Shown here one piece after another: positions 40,601 to 55,600 of a stretch of DNA of 64,000 nucleotides. The stretch's first letter is position 1. Every line of letters starts with the position of its first letter. The notes under the pieces are model-generated. The model did not search any database, was not told the origin of the DNA, and saw only the letters and a program-made list of their open reading frames with translations. Origin of the DNA: Schistosoma haematobium (Eukaryota > Platyhelminthes > Trematoda > Strigeidida > Schistosomatidae); NCBI RefSeq assembly GCF_000699445.3, contig NC_067195.1, positions 15,126,787 through 15,190,786 of the forward strand. Direction: 5' to 3'. A program made the position numbers and the translations under genes.

Positions 40601-43600
40601 GTTCGATTAACCTATCTTTCGAAAACACCTTAGTTCTATTTCTCATCCCAAGGGAAAATTATCAACTCGCTCACTGTTTGACTTACAATCAGTGACGACT
40701 AACGCTGTCAGCTGTCAACGATAGTCCATGGATGTCTCTTCATTTACTAGCTTGTCATCTTATTTTGTAGCATGTGATTTCTTCTACAACTATCGCTGAA
40801 GGTTTGCTGCGTGCTTTCAAGAGAAAGAGTGTGAGAATGTGGAATAAGAATATCTGAGGAAGTGCTGCGAGCGGGCTACCCAACACCATGTTGGTGAGGT
40901 ACGATTTTTCCATGCTCAGACCGGCTATCATGTGTTTACTCACCTGCCTCTTGAGTCGCCCTCAAGTAAAAAGTAAAGAAGAATCTACTTCAAAGGTAAT
41001 GGTGAAAACCAATCAAACCTGAAGAACTGCTCTACTGCCTGCATAAAAATAATAAGATACAAAATGGAAATACATAAATATAATTGATAATTTTTCGGTT
41101 CCACGTAAGTGATTGGCCTCCAGAAAGGATTGGTATTCTGCAAGGAAATAGACATAGTGTAGCCATCTTGTGTACGAAAAGGTATGAAAACAAAAAAATA
41201 CTTTTTTATAATGCATATATGTAAAAGTGTAAACTTGCTAGAAGTTGGACTCATTGTCAAACCCGATCAAATGTATGACCTTGGGCCTATGACGACCGCC
41301 TTTTATAACTAGGTACGTAACCAAGGGTGCATTATTGTACTCCACAAAACGGAAAAGAATATGTAGTGGCATTGGACAATAGCCACACAATCCACAAAGC
41401 TGTGAACACGAGACTACTCAGAAAATAGATATTCAATATTTAACTCGGGGAAATACCTAACAATGGAGAAGGCGCGGAGAATGAATTGGATGGATTGGAG
41501 TTGATCGGATGGCATGGCTCGACCATGCAGGCGTGGTCCATCTGAATGTTACCTTATATCTTCTATTCATATTAAATATATTGTTCCTTCTCTAGCCTAA
41601 CCTTGTTCTACATCATGTATTGGTAATTGATACGATACAGTGAGTTGGTGTAGTCGATGGTGTGACTTCCACGTAAGATCTTATAGATTAGGCAGTTATA
41701 TCATGACAAATCTACAAATTTAGGATTAGGTCTATTATAAGAGCAGTACTAATATCATAGTAGACCATAATTCCACAAATATACGGTTAAGGAGGAAAAA
41801 ATTGTGTAGAGTATGAGGATCAAGTACAGTTGTGTCAAATACTCTTTTCTGGTTTGATCTAAGTTCGATTAACCTATCTTTCGAAAACACCTTAGTTCTA
41901 TTTCTCATCCCAAGGGAAAATTATCAACTCGCTCACTGTTTGACTTACAATCAGTGACGACTAACGCTGTCAGCTGTCAACGATAGTCCATGGATGTCTC
42001 TTCATTTACTAGCTTGTCATCTTATTTTGTAGCATGTGATTTCTTCTACAACTATCGCTGAAGGTTTGCTGCGTGCTTTCAAGAGAAAGAGTGTGAGAAT
42101 GTGGAATAAGAATATCTGAGGAAGTGCTGCGAGCGGGCTACCCAACACCATGTTGGTGAGGTACGATTTTTCCATGCTCAGACCGGCTATCATGTGTTTA
42201 CTCACCTGCCTCTTGAGTCGCCCTCAAGTAAAAAGTAAAGAAGAATCTACTTCAAAGGTAATGGTGAAAACCAATCAAACCTGAAGAACTGCTCTACTGC
42301 CTGCATAAAAATAATAAGATACAAAATGGAAATACATAAATATAATTGATAATTTTTCGGTTCCACGTAAGTGATTGGCCTCCAGAAAGGATTGGTATTC
42401 TGCAAGGAAATAGACATAGTGTAGCCATCTTGTGTACGAAAAGGTATGAAAACAAAAAATACTTTTTATAATGCATATATGTAAAAGTGTAAACTTGCTA
42501 GAAGTTGGACTCATTGTCAAACCCGATCAAATGTATGACCTTGGGCCTATGACGACCGCCTTTTATAACTAGGTACGTAACCAAGGGTGCATTATTGTAC
42601 TCCACAAAACGGAAAAGAATATGTAGTGGCATTGGACAATAGCCACACAATCCACAAAGCTGTGAACACGAGACTACTCAGAAAATAGATATTCAATATT
42701 TAACTCGGGGAAATACCTAACAATGGAGAAGGCGCGGAGAATGAATTGGATGGATTGGAGTTGATCGGATGGCATGGCTCGACCATGCAGGCGTGGTCCA
42801 TCTGAATGTTACCTTATATCTTCTATTCATATTAAATATATTGTTCCTTCTCTAGCCTAACCTTGTTCTACATCATGTATTGGTAATTGATACGATACAG
42901 TGAGTTGGTGTAGTCGATGGTGTGACTTCCACGTAAGATCTTATAGATTAGGCAGTTATATCATGACAAATCTACAAATTTAGGATTAGGTCTATTATAA
43001 GAGCAGTACTAATATCATAGTAGACCATAATTCCACAAATATACGGTTAAGGAGGAAAAATTGTGTAGAGTATGAGGATCAAGTACAGTTGTGTCAAATA
43101 CTCTTTTCTGGTTTGATCTAAGTTCGATTAACCTATCTTTCGAAAACACCTTAGTTCTATTTCTCATCCCAAGGGAAAATTATCAACTCGCTCACTGTTT
43201 GACTTACAATCAGTGACGACTAACGCTGTCAGCTGTCAACGATAGTCCATGGATGTCTCTTCATTTACTAGCTTGTCATCTTATTTTGTAGCATGTGATT
43301 TCTTCTACAACTATCGCTGAAGGTTTGCTGCGTGCTTTCAAGAGAAAGAGTGTGAGAATGTGGAATAAGAATATCTGAGGAAGTGCTGCGAGCGGGCTAC
43401 CCAACACCATGTTGGTGAGGTACGATTTTTCCATGCTCAGACCGGCTATCATGTGTTTACTCACCTGCCTCTTGAGTCGCCCTCAAGTAAAAAGTAAAGA
43501 AGAATCTACTTCAAAGGTAATGGTGAAAACCAATCAAACCTGAAGAACTGCTCTACTGCCTGCATAAAAATAATAAGATACAAAATGGAAATACATAAAT

Positions 43601-46600
43601 ATAATTGATAATTTTTCGGTTCCACGTAAGTGATTGGCCTCCAGAAAGGATTGGTATTCTGCAAGGAAATAGACATAGTGTAGCCATCTTGTGTACGAAA
43701 AGGTATGAAAACAAAAAAATACTTTTTATAATGCATATATGTAAAAGTGTAAACTTGCTAGAAGTTGGACTCATTGTCAAACCCGATCAAATGTATGACC
43801 TTGGGCCTATGACGACCGCCTTTTATAACTAGGTACGTAACCAAGGGTGCATTATTGTACTCCACAAAACGGAAAACAATATGTAGTGGCATTGGACAAT
43901 AGCCACACAATCCACAAAGCTGTGAACACGAGACTACTCAGAAAATAGATATTCAATATTTAACTCGGGGAAATACCTAACAATGGAGAAGGCGCGGAGA
44001 ATGAATTGGATGGATTGGAGTTGATCGGATGGCATGGCTCGACCATGCAGGCGTGGTCCATCTGAATGTTACCTTATATCTTCTATTCATATTAAATATA
44101 TTGTTCCTTCTCTAGCCTAACCTTGTTCTACATCATGTATTGGTAATTGATACGATACAGTGAGTTGGTGTAGTCGATGGTGTGACTTCCACGTAAGATC
44201 TTATAGATTAGGCAGTTATATCATGACAAATCTACAAATTTAGGATTAGGTCTATTATAAGAGCAGTACTAATATCATAGTAGACCATAATTCCACAAAT
44301 ATACGGTTAAGGAGGAAAAAATTGTGTAGAGTATGAGGATCAAGTACAGTTGTGTCAAATACTCTTTTCTGGTTTGATCTAAGTTCGATTAACCTATCTT
44401 TCGAAAACACCTTAGTTCTATTTCTCATCCCAAGGGAAAATTATCAACTCGCTCACTGTTTGACTTACAATCAGTGACGACTAACGCTGTCAGCTGTCAA
44501 CGATAGTCCATGGATGTCTCTTCATTTACTAGCTTGTCATCTTATTTTGTAGCATGTGATTTCTTCTACAACTATCGCTGAAGGTTTGCTGCGTGCTTTC
44601 AAGAGAAAGAGTGTGAGAATGTGGAATAAGAATATCTGAGGAAGTGCTGCGAGCGGGCTACCCAACACCATGTTGGTGAGGTACGATTTTTCCATGCTCA
44701 GACCGGCTATCATGTGTTTACTCACCTGCCTCTTGAGTCGCCCTCAAGTAAAAAGTAAAGAAGAATCTACTTCAAAGGTAATGGTGAAAACCAATCAAAC
44801 CTGAAGAACTGCTCTACTGCCTGCATAAAAATAATAAGATACAAAATGGAAATACATAAATATAATTGATAATTTTTCGGTTCCACGTAAGTGATTGGCC
44901 TCCAGAAAGGATTGGTATTCTGCAAGGAAATAGACATAGTGTAGCCATCTTGTGTACGAAAAGGTATGAAAACAAAAAAATACTTTTTTATAATGCATAT
45001 ATGTAAAAGTGTAAACTTGCTAGAAGTTGGACTCATTGTCAAACCCGATCAAATGTATGACCTTGGGCCTATGACGACCGCCTTTTATAACTAGGTACGT
45101 AACCAAGGGTGCATTATTGTACTCCACAAAACGGAAAAGAATATGTAGTGGCATTGGACAATAGCCACACAATCCACAAAGCTGTGAACACGAGACTACT
45201 CAGAAAATAGATATTCAATATTTAACTCGGGGAAATACCTAACAATGGAGAAGGCGCGGAGAATGAATTGGATGGATTGGAGTTGATCGGATGGCATGGC
45301 TCGACCATGCAGGCGTGGTCCATCTGAATGTTACCTTATATCTTCTATTCATATTAAATATATTGTTCCTTCTCTAGCCTAACCTTGTTCTACATCATGT
45401 ATTGGTAATTGATACGATACAGTGAGTTGGTGTAGTCGATGGTGTGACTTCCACGTAAGATCTTATAGATTAGGCAGTTATATCATGACAAATCTACAAA
45501 TTTAGGATTAGGTCTATTATAAGAGCAGTACTAATATCATAGTAGACCATAATTCCACAAATATACGGTTAAGGAGGAAAAAATTGTGTAGAGTATGAGG
45601 ATCAAGTACAGTTGTGTCAAATACTCTTTTCTGGTTTGATCTAAGTTCGATTAACCTATCTTTCGAAAACACCTTAGTTCTATTTCTCATCCCAAGGGAA
45701 AATTATCAACTCGCTCACTGTTTGACTTACAATCAGTGACGACTAACGCTGTCAGCTGTCAACGATAGTCCATGGATGTCTCTTCATTTACTAGCTTGTC
45801 ATCTTATTTTGTAGCATGTGATTTCTTCTACAACTATCGCTGAAGGTTTGCTGCGTGCTTTCAAGAGAAAGAGTGTGAGAATGTGGAATAAGAATATCTG
45901 AGGAAGTGCTGCGAGCGGGCTACCCAACACCATGTTGGTGAGGTACGATTTTTCCATGCTCAGACCGGCTATCATGTGTTTACTCACCTGCCTCTTGAGT
46001 CGCCCTCAAGTAAAAAGTAAAGAAGAATCTACTTCAAAGGTAATGGTGAAAACCAATCAAACCTGAAGAACTGCTCTACTGCCTGCATAAAAATAATAAG
46101 ATACAAAATGGAAATACATAAATATAATTGATAATTTTTCGGTTCCACGTAAGTGATTGGCCTCCAGAAAGGATTGGTATTCTGCAAGGAAATAGACATA
46201 GTGTAGCCATCTTGTGTACGAAAAGGTATGAAAACAAAAAATACTTTTTTATAATGCATATATGTAAAAGTGTAAACTTGCTAGAAGTTGGACTCATTGT
46301 CAAACCCGATCAAATGTATGACCTTGGGCCTATGACGACCGCCTTTTATAACTAGGTACGTAACCAAGGGTGCATTATTGTACTCCACAAAACGGAAAAG
46401 AATATGTAGTGGCATTGGACAATAGCCACACAATCCACAAAGCTGTGAACACGAGACTACTCAGAAAATAGATATTCAATATTTAACTCGGGGAAATACC
46501 TAACAATGGAGAAGGCGCGGAGAATGAATTGGATGGATTGGAGTTGATCGGATGGCATGGCTCGACCATGCAGGCGTGGTCCATCTGAATGTTACCTTAT

Positions 46601-49600
46601 ATCTTCTATTCATATTAAATATATTGTTCCTTCTCTAGCCTAACCTTGTTCTACATCATGTATTGGTAATTGATACGATACAGTGAGTTGGTGTAGTCGA
46701 TGGTGTGACTTCCACGTAAGATCTTATAGATTAGGCAGTTATATCATGACAAATCTACAAATTTAGGATTAGGTCTATTATAAGAGCAGTACTAATATCA
46801 TAGTAGACCATAATTCCACAAATATACGGTTAAGGAGGAAAAAATTGTGTAGAGTATGAGGATCAAGTACAGTTGTGTCAAATACTCTTTTCTGGTTTGA
46901 TCTAAGTTCGATTAACCTATCTTTCGAAAACACCTTAGTTCTATTTCTCATCCCAAGGGAAAATTATCAACTCGCTCACTGTTTGACTTACAATCAGTGA
47001 CGACTAACGCTGTCAGCTGTCAACGATAGTCCATGGATGTCTCTTCATTTACTAGCTTGTCATCTTATTTTGTAGCATGTGATTTCTTCTACAACTATCG
47101 CTGAAGGTTTGCTGCGTGCTTTCAAGAGAAAGAGTGTGAGAATGTGGAATAAGAATATCTGAGGAAGTGCTGCGAGCGGGCTACCCAACACCATGTTGGT
47201 GAGGTACGATTTTTCCATGCTCAGACCGGCTATCATGTGTTTACTCACCTGCCTCTTGAGTCGCCCTCAAGTAAAAAGTAAAGAAGAATCTACTTCAAAG
47301 GTAATGGTGAAAACCAATCAAACCTGAAGAACTGCTCTACTGCCTGCATAAAAATAATAAGATACAAAATGGAAATACATAAATATAATTGATAATTTTT
47401 CGGTTCCACGTAAGTGATTGGCCTCCAGAAAGGATTGGTATTCTGCAAGGAAATAGACATAGTGTAGCCATCTTGTGTACGAAAAGGTATGAAAACAAAA
47501 AAATACTTTTTTATAATGCATATATGTAAAAGTGTAAACTTGCTAGAAGTTGGACTCATTGTCAAACCCGATCAAATGTATGACCTTGGGCCTATGACGA
47601 CCGCCTTTTATAACTAGGTACGTAACCAAGGGTGCATTATTGTACTCCACAAAACGGAAAACAATATGTAGTGGCATTGGACAATAGCCACACAATCCAC
47701 AAAGCTGTGAACACGAGACTACTCAGAAAATAGATATTCAATATTTAACTCGGGGAAATACCTAACAATGGAGAAGGCGCGGAGAATGAATTGGATGGAT
47801 TGGAGTTGATCGGATGGCATGGCTCGACCATGCAGGCGTGGTCCATCTGAATGTTACCTTATATCTTCTATTCATATTAAATATATTGTTCCTTCTCTAG
47901 CCTAACCTTGTTCTACATCATGTATTGGTAATTGATACGATACAGTGAGTTGGTGTAGTCGATGGTGTGACTTCCACGTAAGATCTTATAGATTAGGCAG
48001 TTATATCATGACAAATCTACAAATTTAGGATTAGGTCTATTATAAGAGCAGTACTAATATCATAGTAGACCATAATTCCACAAATATACGGTTAAGGAGG
48101 AAAAAATTGTGTAGAGTATGAGGATCAAGTACAGTTGTGTCAAATACTCTTTTCTGGTTTGATCTAAGTTCGATTAACCTATCTTTCGAAAACACCTTAG
48201 TTCTATTTCTCATCCCAAGGGAAAATTATCAACTCGCTCACTGTTTGACTTACAATCAGTGACGACTAACGCTGTCAGCTGTCAACGATAGTCCATGGAT
48301 GTCTCTTCATTTACTAGCTTGTCATCTTATTTTGTAGCATGTGATTTCTTCTACAACTATCGCTGAAGGTTTGCTGCGTGCTTTCAAGAGAAAGAGTGTG
48401 AGAATGTGGAATAAGAATATCTGAGGAAGTGCTGCGAGCGGGCTACCCAACACCATGTTGGTGAGGTACGATTTTTCCATGCTCAGACCGGCTATCATGT
48501 GTTTACTCACCTGCCTCTTGAGTCGCCCTCAAGTAAAAAGTAAAGAAGAATCTACTTCAAAGGTAATGGTGAAAACCAATCAAACCTGAAGAACTGCTCT
48601 ACTGCCTGCATAAAAATAATAAGATACAAAATGGAAATACATAAATATAATTGATAATTTTTCGGTTCCACGTAAGTGATTGGCCTCCAGAAAGGATTGG
48701 TATTCTGCAAGGAAATAGACATAGTGTAGCCATCTTGTGTACGAAAAGGTATGAAAACAAAAAAATACTTTTTATAATGCATATATGTAAAAGTGTAAAC
48801 TTGCTAGAAGTTGGACTCATTGTCAAACCCGATCAAATGTATGACCTTGGGCCTATGACGACCGCCTTTTATAACTAGGTACGTAACCAAGGGTGCATTA
48901 TTGTACTCCACAAAACGGAAAAGAATATGTAGTGGCATTGGACAATAGCCACACAATCCACAAAGCTGTGAACACGAGACTACTCAGAAAATAGATATTC
49001 AATATTTAACTCGGGGAAATACCTAACAATGGAGAAGGCGCGGAGAATGAATTGGATGGATTGGAGTTGATCGGATGGCATGGCTCGACCATGCAGGCGT
49101 GGTCCATCTGAATGTTACCTTATATCTTCTATTCATATTAAATATATTGTTCCTTCTCTAGCCTAACCTTGTTCTACATCATGTATTGGTAATTGATACG
49201 ATACAGTGAGTTGGTGTAGTCGATGGTGTGACTTCCACGTAAGATCTTATAGATTAGGCAGTTATATCATGACAAATCTACAAATTTAGGATTAGGTCTA
49301 TTATAAGAGCAGTACTAATATCATAGTAGACCATAATTCCACAAATATACGGTTAAGGAGGAAAAATTGTGTAGAGTATGAGGATCAAGTACAGTTGTGT
49401 CAAATACTCTTTTCTGGTTTGATCTAAGTTCGATTAACCTATCTTTCGAAAACACCTTAGTTCTATTTCTCATCCCAAGGGAAAATTATCAACTCGCTCA
49501 CTGTTTGACTTACAATCAGTGACGACTAACGCTGTCAGCTGTCAACGATAGTCCATGGATGTCTCTTCATTTACTAGCTTGTCATCTTATTTTGTAGCAT

Positions 49601-52600
49601 GTGATTTCTTCTACAACTATCGCTGAAGGTTTGCTGCGTGCTTTCAAGAGAAAGAGTGTGAGAATGTGGAATAAGAATATCTGAGGAAGTGCTGCGAGCG
49701 GGCTACCCAACACCATGTTGGTGAGGTACGATTTTTCCATGCTCAGACCGGCTATCATGTGTTTACTCACCTGCCTCTTGAGTCGCCCTCAAGTAAAAAG
49801 TAAAGAAGAATCTACTTCAAAGGTAATGGTGAAAACCAATCAAACCTGAAGAACTGCTCTACTGCCTGCATAAAAATAATAAGATACAAAATGGAAATAC
49901 ATAAATATAATTGATAATTTTTCGGTTCCACGTAAGTGATTGGCCTCCAGAAAGGATTGGTATTCTGCAAGGAAATAGACATAGTGTAGCCATCTTGTGT
50001 ACGAAAAGGTATGAAAACAAAAAAATACTTTTTTATAATGCATATATGTAAAAGTGTAAACTTGCTAGAAGTTGGACTCATTGTCAAACCCGATCAAATG
50101 TATGACCTTGGGCCTATGACGACCGCCTTTTATAACTAGGTACGTAACCAAGGGTGCATTATTGTACTCCACAAAACGGAAAAGAATATGTAGTGGCATT
50201 GGACAATAGCCACACAATCCACAAAGCTGTGAACACGAGACTACTCAGAAAATAGATATTCAATATTTAACTCGGGGAAATACCTAACAATGGAGAAGGC
50301 GCGGAGAATGAATTGGATGGATTGGAGTTGATCGGATGGCATGGCTCGACCATGCAGGCGTGGTCCATCTGAATGTTACCTTATATCTTCTATTCATATT
50401 AAATATATTGTTCCTTCTCTAGCCTAACCTTGTTCTACATCATGTATTGGTAATTGATACGATACAGTGAGTTGGTGTAGTCGATGGTGTGACTTCCACG
50501 TAAGATCTTATAGATTAGGCAGTTATATCATGACAAATCTACAAATTTAGGATTAGGTCTATTATAAGAGCAGTACTAATATCATAGTAGACCATAATTC
50601 CACAAATATACGGTTAAGGAGGAAAAATTGTGTAGAGTATGAGGATCAAGTACAGTTGTGTCAAATACTCTTTTCTGGTTTGATCTAAGTTCGATTAACC
50701 TATCTTTCGAAAACACCTTAGTTCTATTTCTCATCCCAAGGGAAAATTATCAACTCGCTCACTGTTTGACTTACAATCAGTGACGACTAACGCTGTCAGC
50801 TGTCAACGATAGTCCATGGATGTCTCTTCATTTACTAGCTTGTCATCTTATTTTGTAGCATGTGATTTCTTCTACAACTATCGCTGAAGGTTTGCTGCGT
50901 GCTTTCAAGAGAAAGAGTGTGAGAATGTGGAATAAGAATATCTGAGGAAGTGCTGCGAGCGGGCTACCCAACACCATGTTGGTGAGGTACGATTTTTCCA
51001 TGCTCAGACCGGCTATCATGTGTTTACTCACCTGCCTCTTGAGTCGCCCTCAAGTAAAAAGTAAAGAAGAATCTACTTCAAAGGTAATGGTGAAAACCAA
51101 TCAAACCTGAAGAACTGCTCTACTGCCTGCATAAAAATAATAAGATACAAAATGGAAATACATAAATATAATTGATAATTTTTCGGTTCCACGTAAGTGA
51201 TTGGCCTCCAGAAAGGATTGGTATTCTGCAAGGAAATAGACATAGTGTAGCCATCTTGTGTACGAAAAGGTATGAAAACAAAAAATACTTTTTATAATGC
51301 ATATATGTAAAAGTGTAAACTTGCTAGAAGTTGGACTCATTGTCAAACCCGATCAAATGTATGACCTTGGGCCTATGACGACCGCCTTTTATAACTAGGT
51401 ACGTAACCAAGGGTGCATTATTGTACTCCACAAAACGGAAAAGAATATGTAGTGGCATTGGACAATAGCCACACAATCCACAAAGCTGTGAACACGAGAC
51501 TACTCAGAAAATAGATATTCAATATTTAACTCGGGGAAATACCTAACAATGGAGAAGGCGCGGAGAATGAATTGGATGGATTGGAGTTGATCGGATGGCA
51601 TGGCTCGACCATGCAGGCGTGGTCCATCTGAATGTTACCTTATATCTTCTATTCATATTAAATATATTGTTCCTTCTCTAGCCTAACCTTGTTCTACATC
51701 ATGTATTGGTAATTGATACGATACAGTGAGTTGGTGTAGTCGATGGTGTGACTTCCACGTAAGATCTTATAGATTAGGCAGTTATATCATGACAAATCTA
51801 CAAATTTAGGATTAGGTCTATTATAAGAGCAGTACTAATATCATAGTAGACCATAATTCCACAAATATACGGTTAAGGAGGAAAAAATTGTGTAGAGTAT
51901 GAGGATCAAGTACAGTTGTGTCAAATACTCTTTTCTGGTTTGATCTAAGTTCGATTAACCTATCTTTCGAAAACACCTTAGTTCTATTTCTCATCCCAAG
52001 GGAAAATTATCAACTCGCTCACTGTTTGACTTACAATCAGTGACGACTAACGCTGTCAGCTGTCAACGATAGTCCATGGATGTCTCTTCATTTACTAGCT
52101 TGTCATCTTATTTTGTAGCATGTGATTTCTTCTACAACTATCGCTGAAGGTTTGCTGCGTGCTTTCAAGAGAAAGAGTGTGAGAATGTGGAATAAGAATA
52201 TCTGAGGAAGTGCTGCGAGCGGGCTACCCAACACCATGTTGGTGAGGTACGATTTTTCCATGCTCAGACCGGCTATCATGTGTTTACTCACCTGCCTCTT
52301 GAGTCGCCCTCAAGTAAAAAGTAAAGAAGAATCTACTTCAAAGGTAATGGTGAAAACCAATCAAACCTGAAGAACTGCTCTACTGCCTGCATAAAAATAA
52401 TAAGATACAAAATGGAAATACATAAATATAATTGATAATTTTTCGGTTCCACGTAAGTGATTGGCCTCCAGAAAGGATTGGTATTCTGCAAGGAAATAGA
52501 CATAGTGTAGCCATCTTGTGTACGAAAAGGTATGAAAACAAAAAAATACTTTTTTATAATGCATATATGTAAAAGTGTAAACTTGCTAGAAGTTGGACTC

Positions 52601-55600
52601 ATTGTCAAACCCGATCAAATGTATGACCTTGGGCCTATGACGACCGCCTTTTATAACTAGGTACGTAACCAAGGGTGCATTATTGTACTCCACAAAACGG
52701 AAAAGAATATGTAGTGGCATTGGACAATAGCCACACAATCCACAAAGCTGTGAACACGAGACTACTCAGAAAATAGATATTCAATATTTAACTCGGGGAA
52801 ATACCTAACAATGGAGAAGGCGCGGAGAATGAATTGGATGGATTGGAGTTGATCGGATGGCATGGCTCGACCATGCAGGCGTGGTCCATCTGAATGTTAC
52901 CTTATATCTTCTATTCATATTAAATATATTGTTCCTTCTCTAGCCTAACCTTGTTCTACATCATGTATTGGTAATTGATACGATACAGTGAGTTGGTGTA
53001 GTCGATGGTGTGACTTCCACGTAAGATCTTATAGATTAGGCAGTTATATCATGACAAATCTACAAATTTAGGATTAGGTCTATTATAAGAGCAGTACTAA
53101 TATCATAGTAGACCATAATTCCACAAATATACGGTTAAGGAGGAAAAAATTGTGTAGAGTATGAGGATCAAGTACAGTTGTGTCAAATACTCTTTTCTGG
53201 TTTGATCTAAGTTCGATTAACCTATCTTTCGAAAACACCTTAGTTCTATTTCTCATCCCAAGGGAAAATTATCAACTCGCTCACTGTTTGACTTACAATC
53301 AGTGACGACTAACGCTGTCAGCTGTCAACGATAGTCCATGGATGTCTCTTCATTTACTAGCTTGTCATCTTATTTTGTAGCATGTGATTTCTTCTACAAC
53401 TATCGCTGAAGGTTTGCTGCGTGCTTTCAAGAGAAAGAGTGTGAGAATGTGGAATAAGAATATCTGAGGAAGTGCTGCGAGCGGGCTACCCAACACCATG
53501 TTGGTGAGGTACGATTTTTCCATGCTCAGACCGGCTATCATGTGTTTACTCACCTGCCTCTTGAGTCGCCCTCAAGTAAAAAGTAAAGAAGAATCTACTT
53601 CAAAGGTAATGGTGAAAACCAATCAAACCTGAAGAACTGCTCTACTGCCTGCATAAAAATAATAAGATACAAAATGGAAATACATAAATATAATTGATAA
53701 TTTTTCGGTTCCACGTAAGTGATTGGCCTCCAGAAAGGATTGGTATTCTGCAAGGAAATAGACATAGTGTAGCCATCTTGTGTACGAAAAGGTATGAAAA
53801 CAAAAAATACTTTTTTATAATGCATATATGTAAAAGTGTAAACTTGCTAGAAGTTGGACTCATTGTCAAACCCGATCAAATGTATGACCTTGGGCCTATG
53901 ACGACCGCCTTTTATAACTAGGTACGTAACCAAGGGTGCATTATTGTACTCCACAAAACGGAAAAGAATATGTAGTGGCATTGGACAATAGCCACACAAT
54001 CCACAAAGCTGTGAACACGAGACTACTCAGAAAATAGATATTCAATATTTAACTCGGGGAAATACCTAACAATGGAGAAGGCGCGGAGAATGAATTGGAT
54101 GGATTGGAGTTGATCGGATGGCATGGCTCGACCATGCAGGCGTGGTCCATCTGAATGTTACCTTATATCTTCTATTCATATTAAATATATTGTTCCTTCT
54201 CTAGCCTAACCTTGTTCTACATCATGTATTGGTAATTGATACGATACAGTGAGTTGGTGTAGTCGATGGTGTGACTTCCACGTAAGATCTTATAGATTAG
54301 GCAGTTATATCATGACAAATCTACAAATTTAGGATTAGGTCTATTATAAGAGCAGTACTAATATCATAGTAGACCATAATTCCACAAATATACGGTTAAG
54401 GAGGAAAAATTGTGTAGAGTATGAGGATCAAGTACAGTTGTGTCAAATACTCTTTTCTGGTTTGATCTAAGTTCGATTAACCTATCTTTCGAAAACACCT
54501 TAGTTCTATTTCTCATCCCAAGGGAAAATTATCAACTCGCTCACTGTTTGACTTACAATCAGTGACGACTAACGCTGTCAGCTGTCAACGATAGTCCATG
54601 GATGTCTCTTCATTTACTAGCTTGTCATCTTATTTTGTAGCATGTGATTTCTTCTACAACTATCGCTGAAGGTTTGCTGCGTGCTTTCAAGAGAAAGAGT
54701 GTGAGAATGTGGAATAAGAATATCTGAGGAAGTGCTGCGAGCGGGCTACCCAACACCATGTTGGTGAGGTACGATTTTTCCATGCTCAGACCGGCTATCA
54801 TGTGTTTACTCACCTGCCTCTTGAGTCGCCCTCAAGTAAAAAGTAAAGAAGAATCTACTTCAAAGGTAATGGTGAAAACCAATCAAACCTGAAGAACTGC
54901 TCTACTGCCTGCATAAAAATAATAAGATACAAAATGGAAATACATAAATATAATTGATAATTTTTCGGTTCCACGTAAGTGATTGGCCTCCAGAAAGGAT
55001 TGGTATTCTGCAAGGAAATAGACATAGTGTAGCCATCTTGTGTACGAAAAGGTATGAAAACAAAAAAATACTTTTTTATAATGCATATATGTAAAAGTGT
55101 AAACTTGCTAGAAGTTGGACTCATTGTCAAACCCGATCAAATGTATGACCTTGGGCCTATGACGACCGCCTTTTATAACTAGGTACGTAACCAAGGGTGC
55201 ATTATTGTACTCCACAAAACGGAAAAGAATATGTAGTGGCATTGGACAATAGCCACACAATCCACAAAGCTGTGAACACGAGACTACTCAGAAAATAGAT
55301 ATTCAATATTTAACTCGGGGAAATACCTAACAATGGAGAAGGCGCGGAGAATGAATTGGATGGATTGGAGTTGATCGGATGGCATGGCTCGACCATGCAG
55401 GCGTGGTCCATCTGAATGTTACCTTATATCTTCTATTCATATTAAATATATTGTTCCTTCTCTAGCCTAACCTTGTTCTACATCATGTATTGGTAATTGA
55501 TACGATACAGTGAGTTGGTGTAGTCGATGGTGTGACTTCCACGTAAGATCTTATAGATTAGGCAGTTATATCATGACAAATCTACAAATTTAGGATTAGG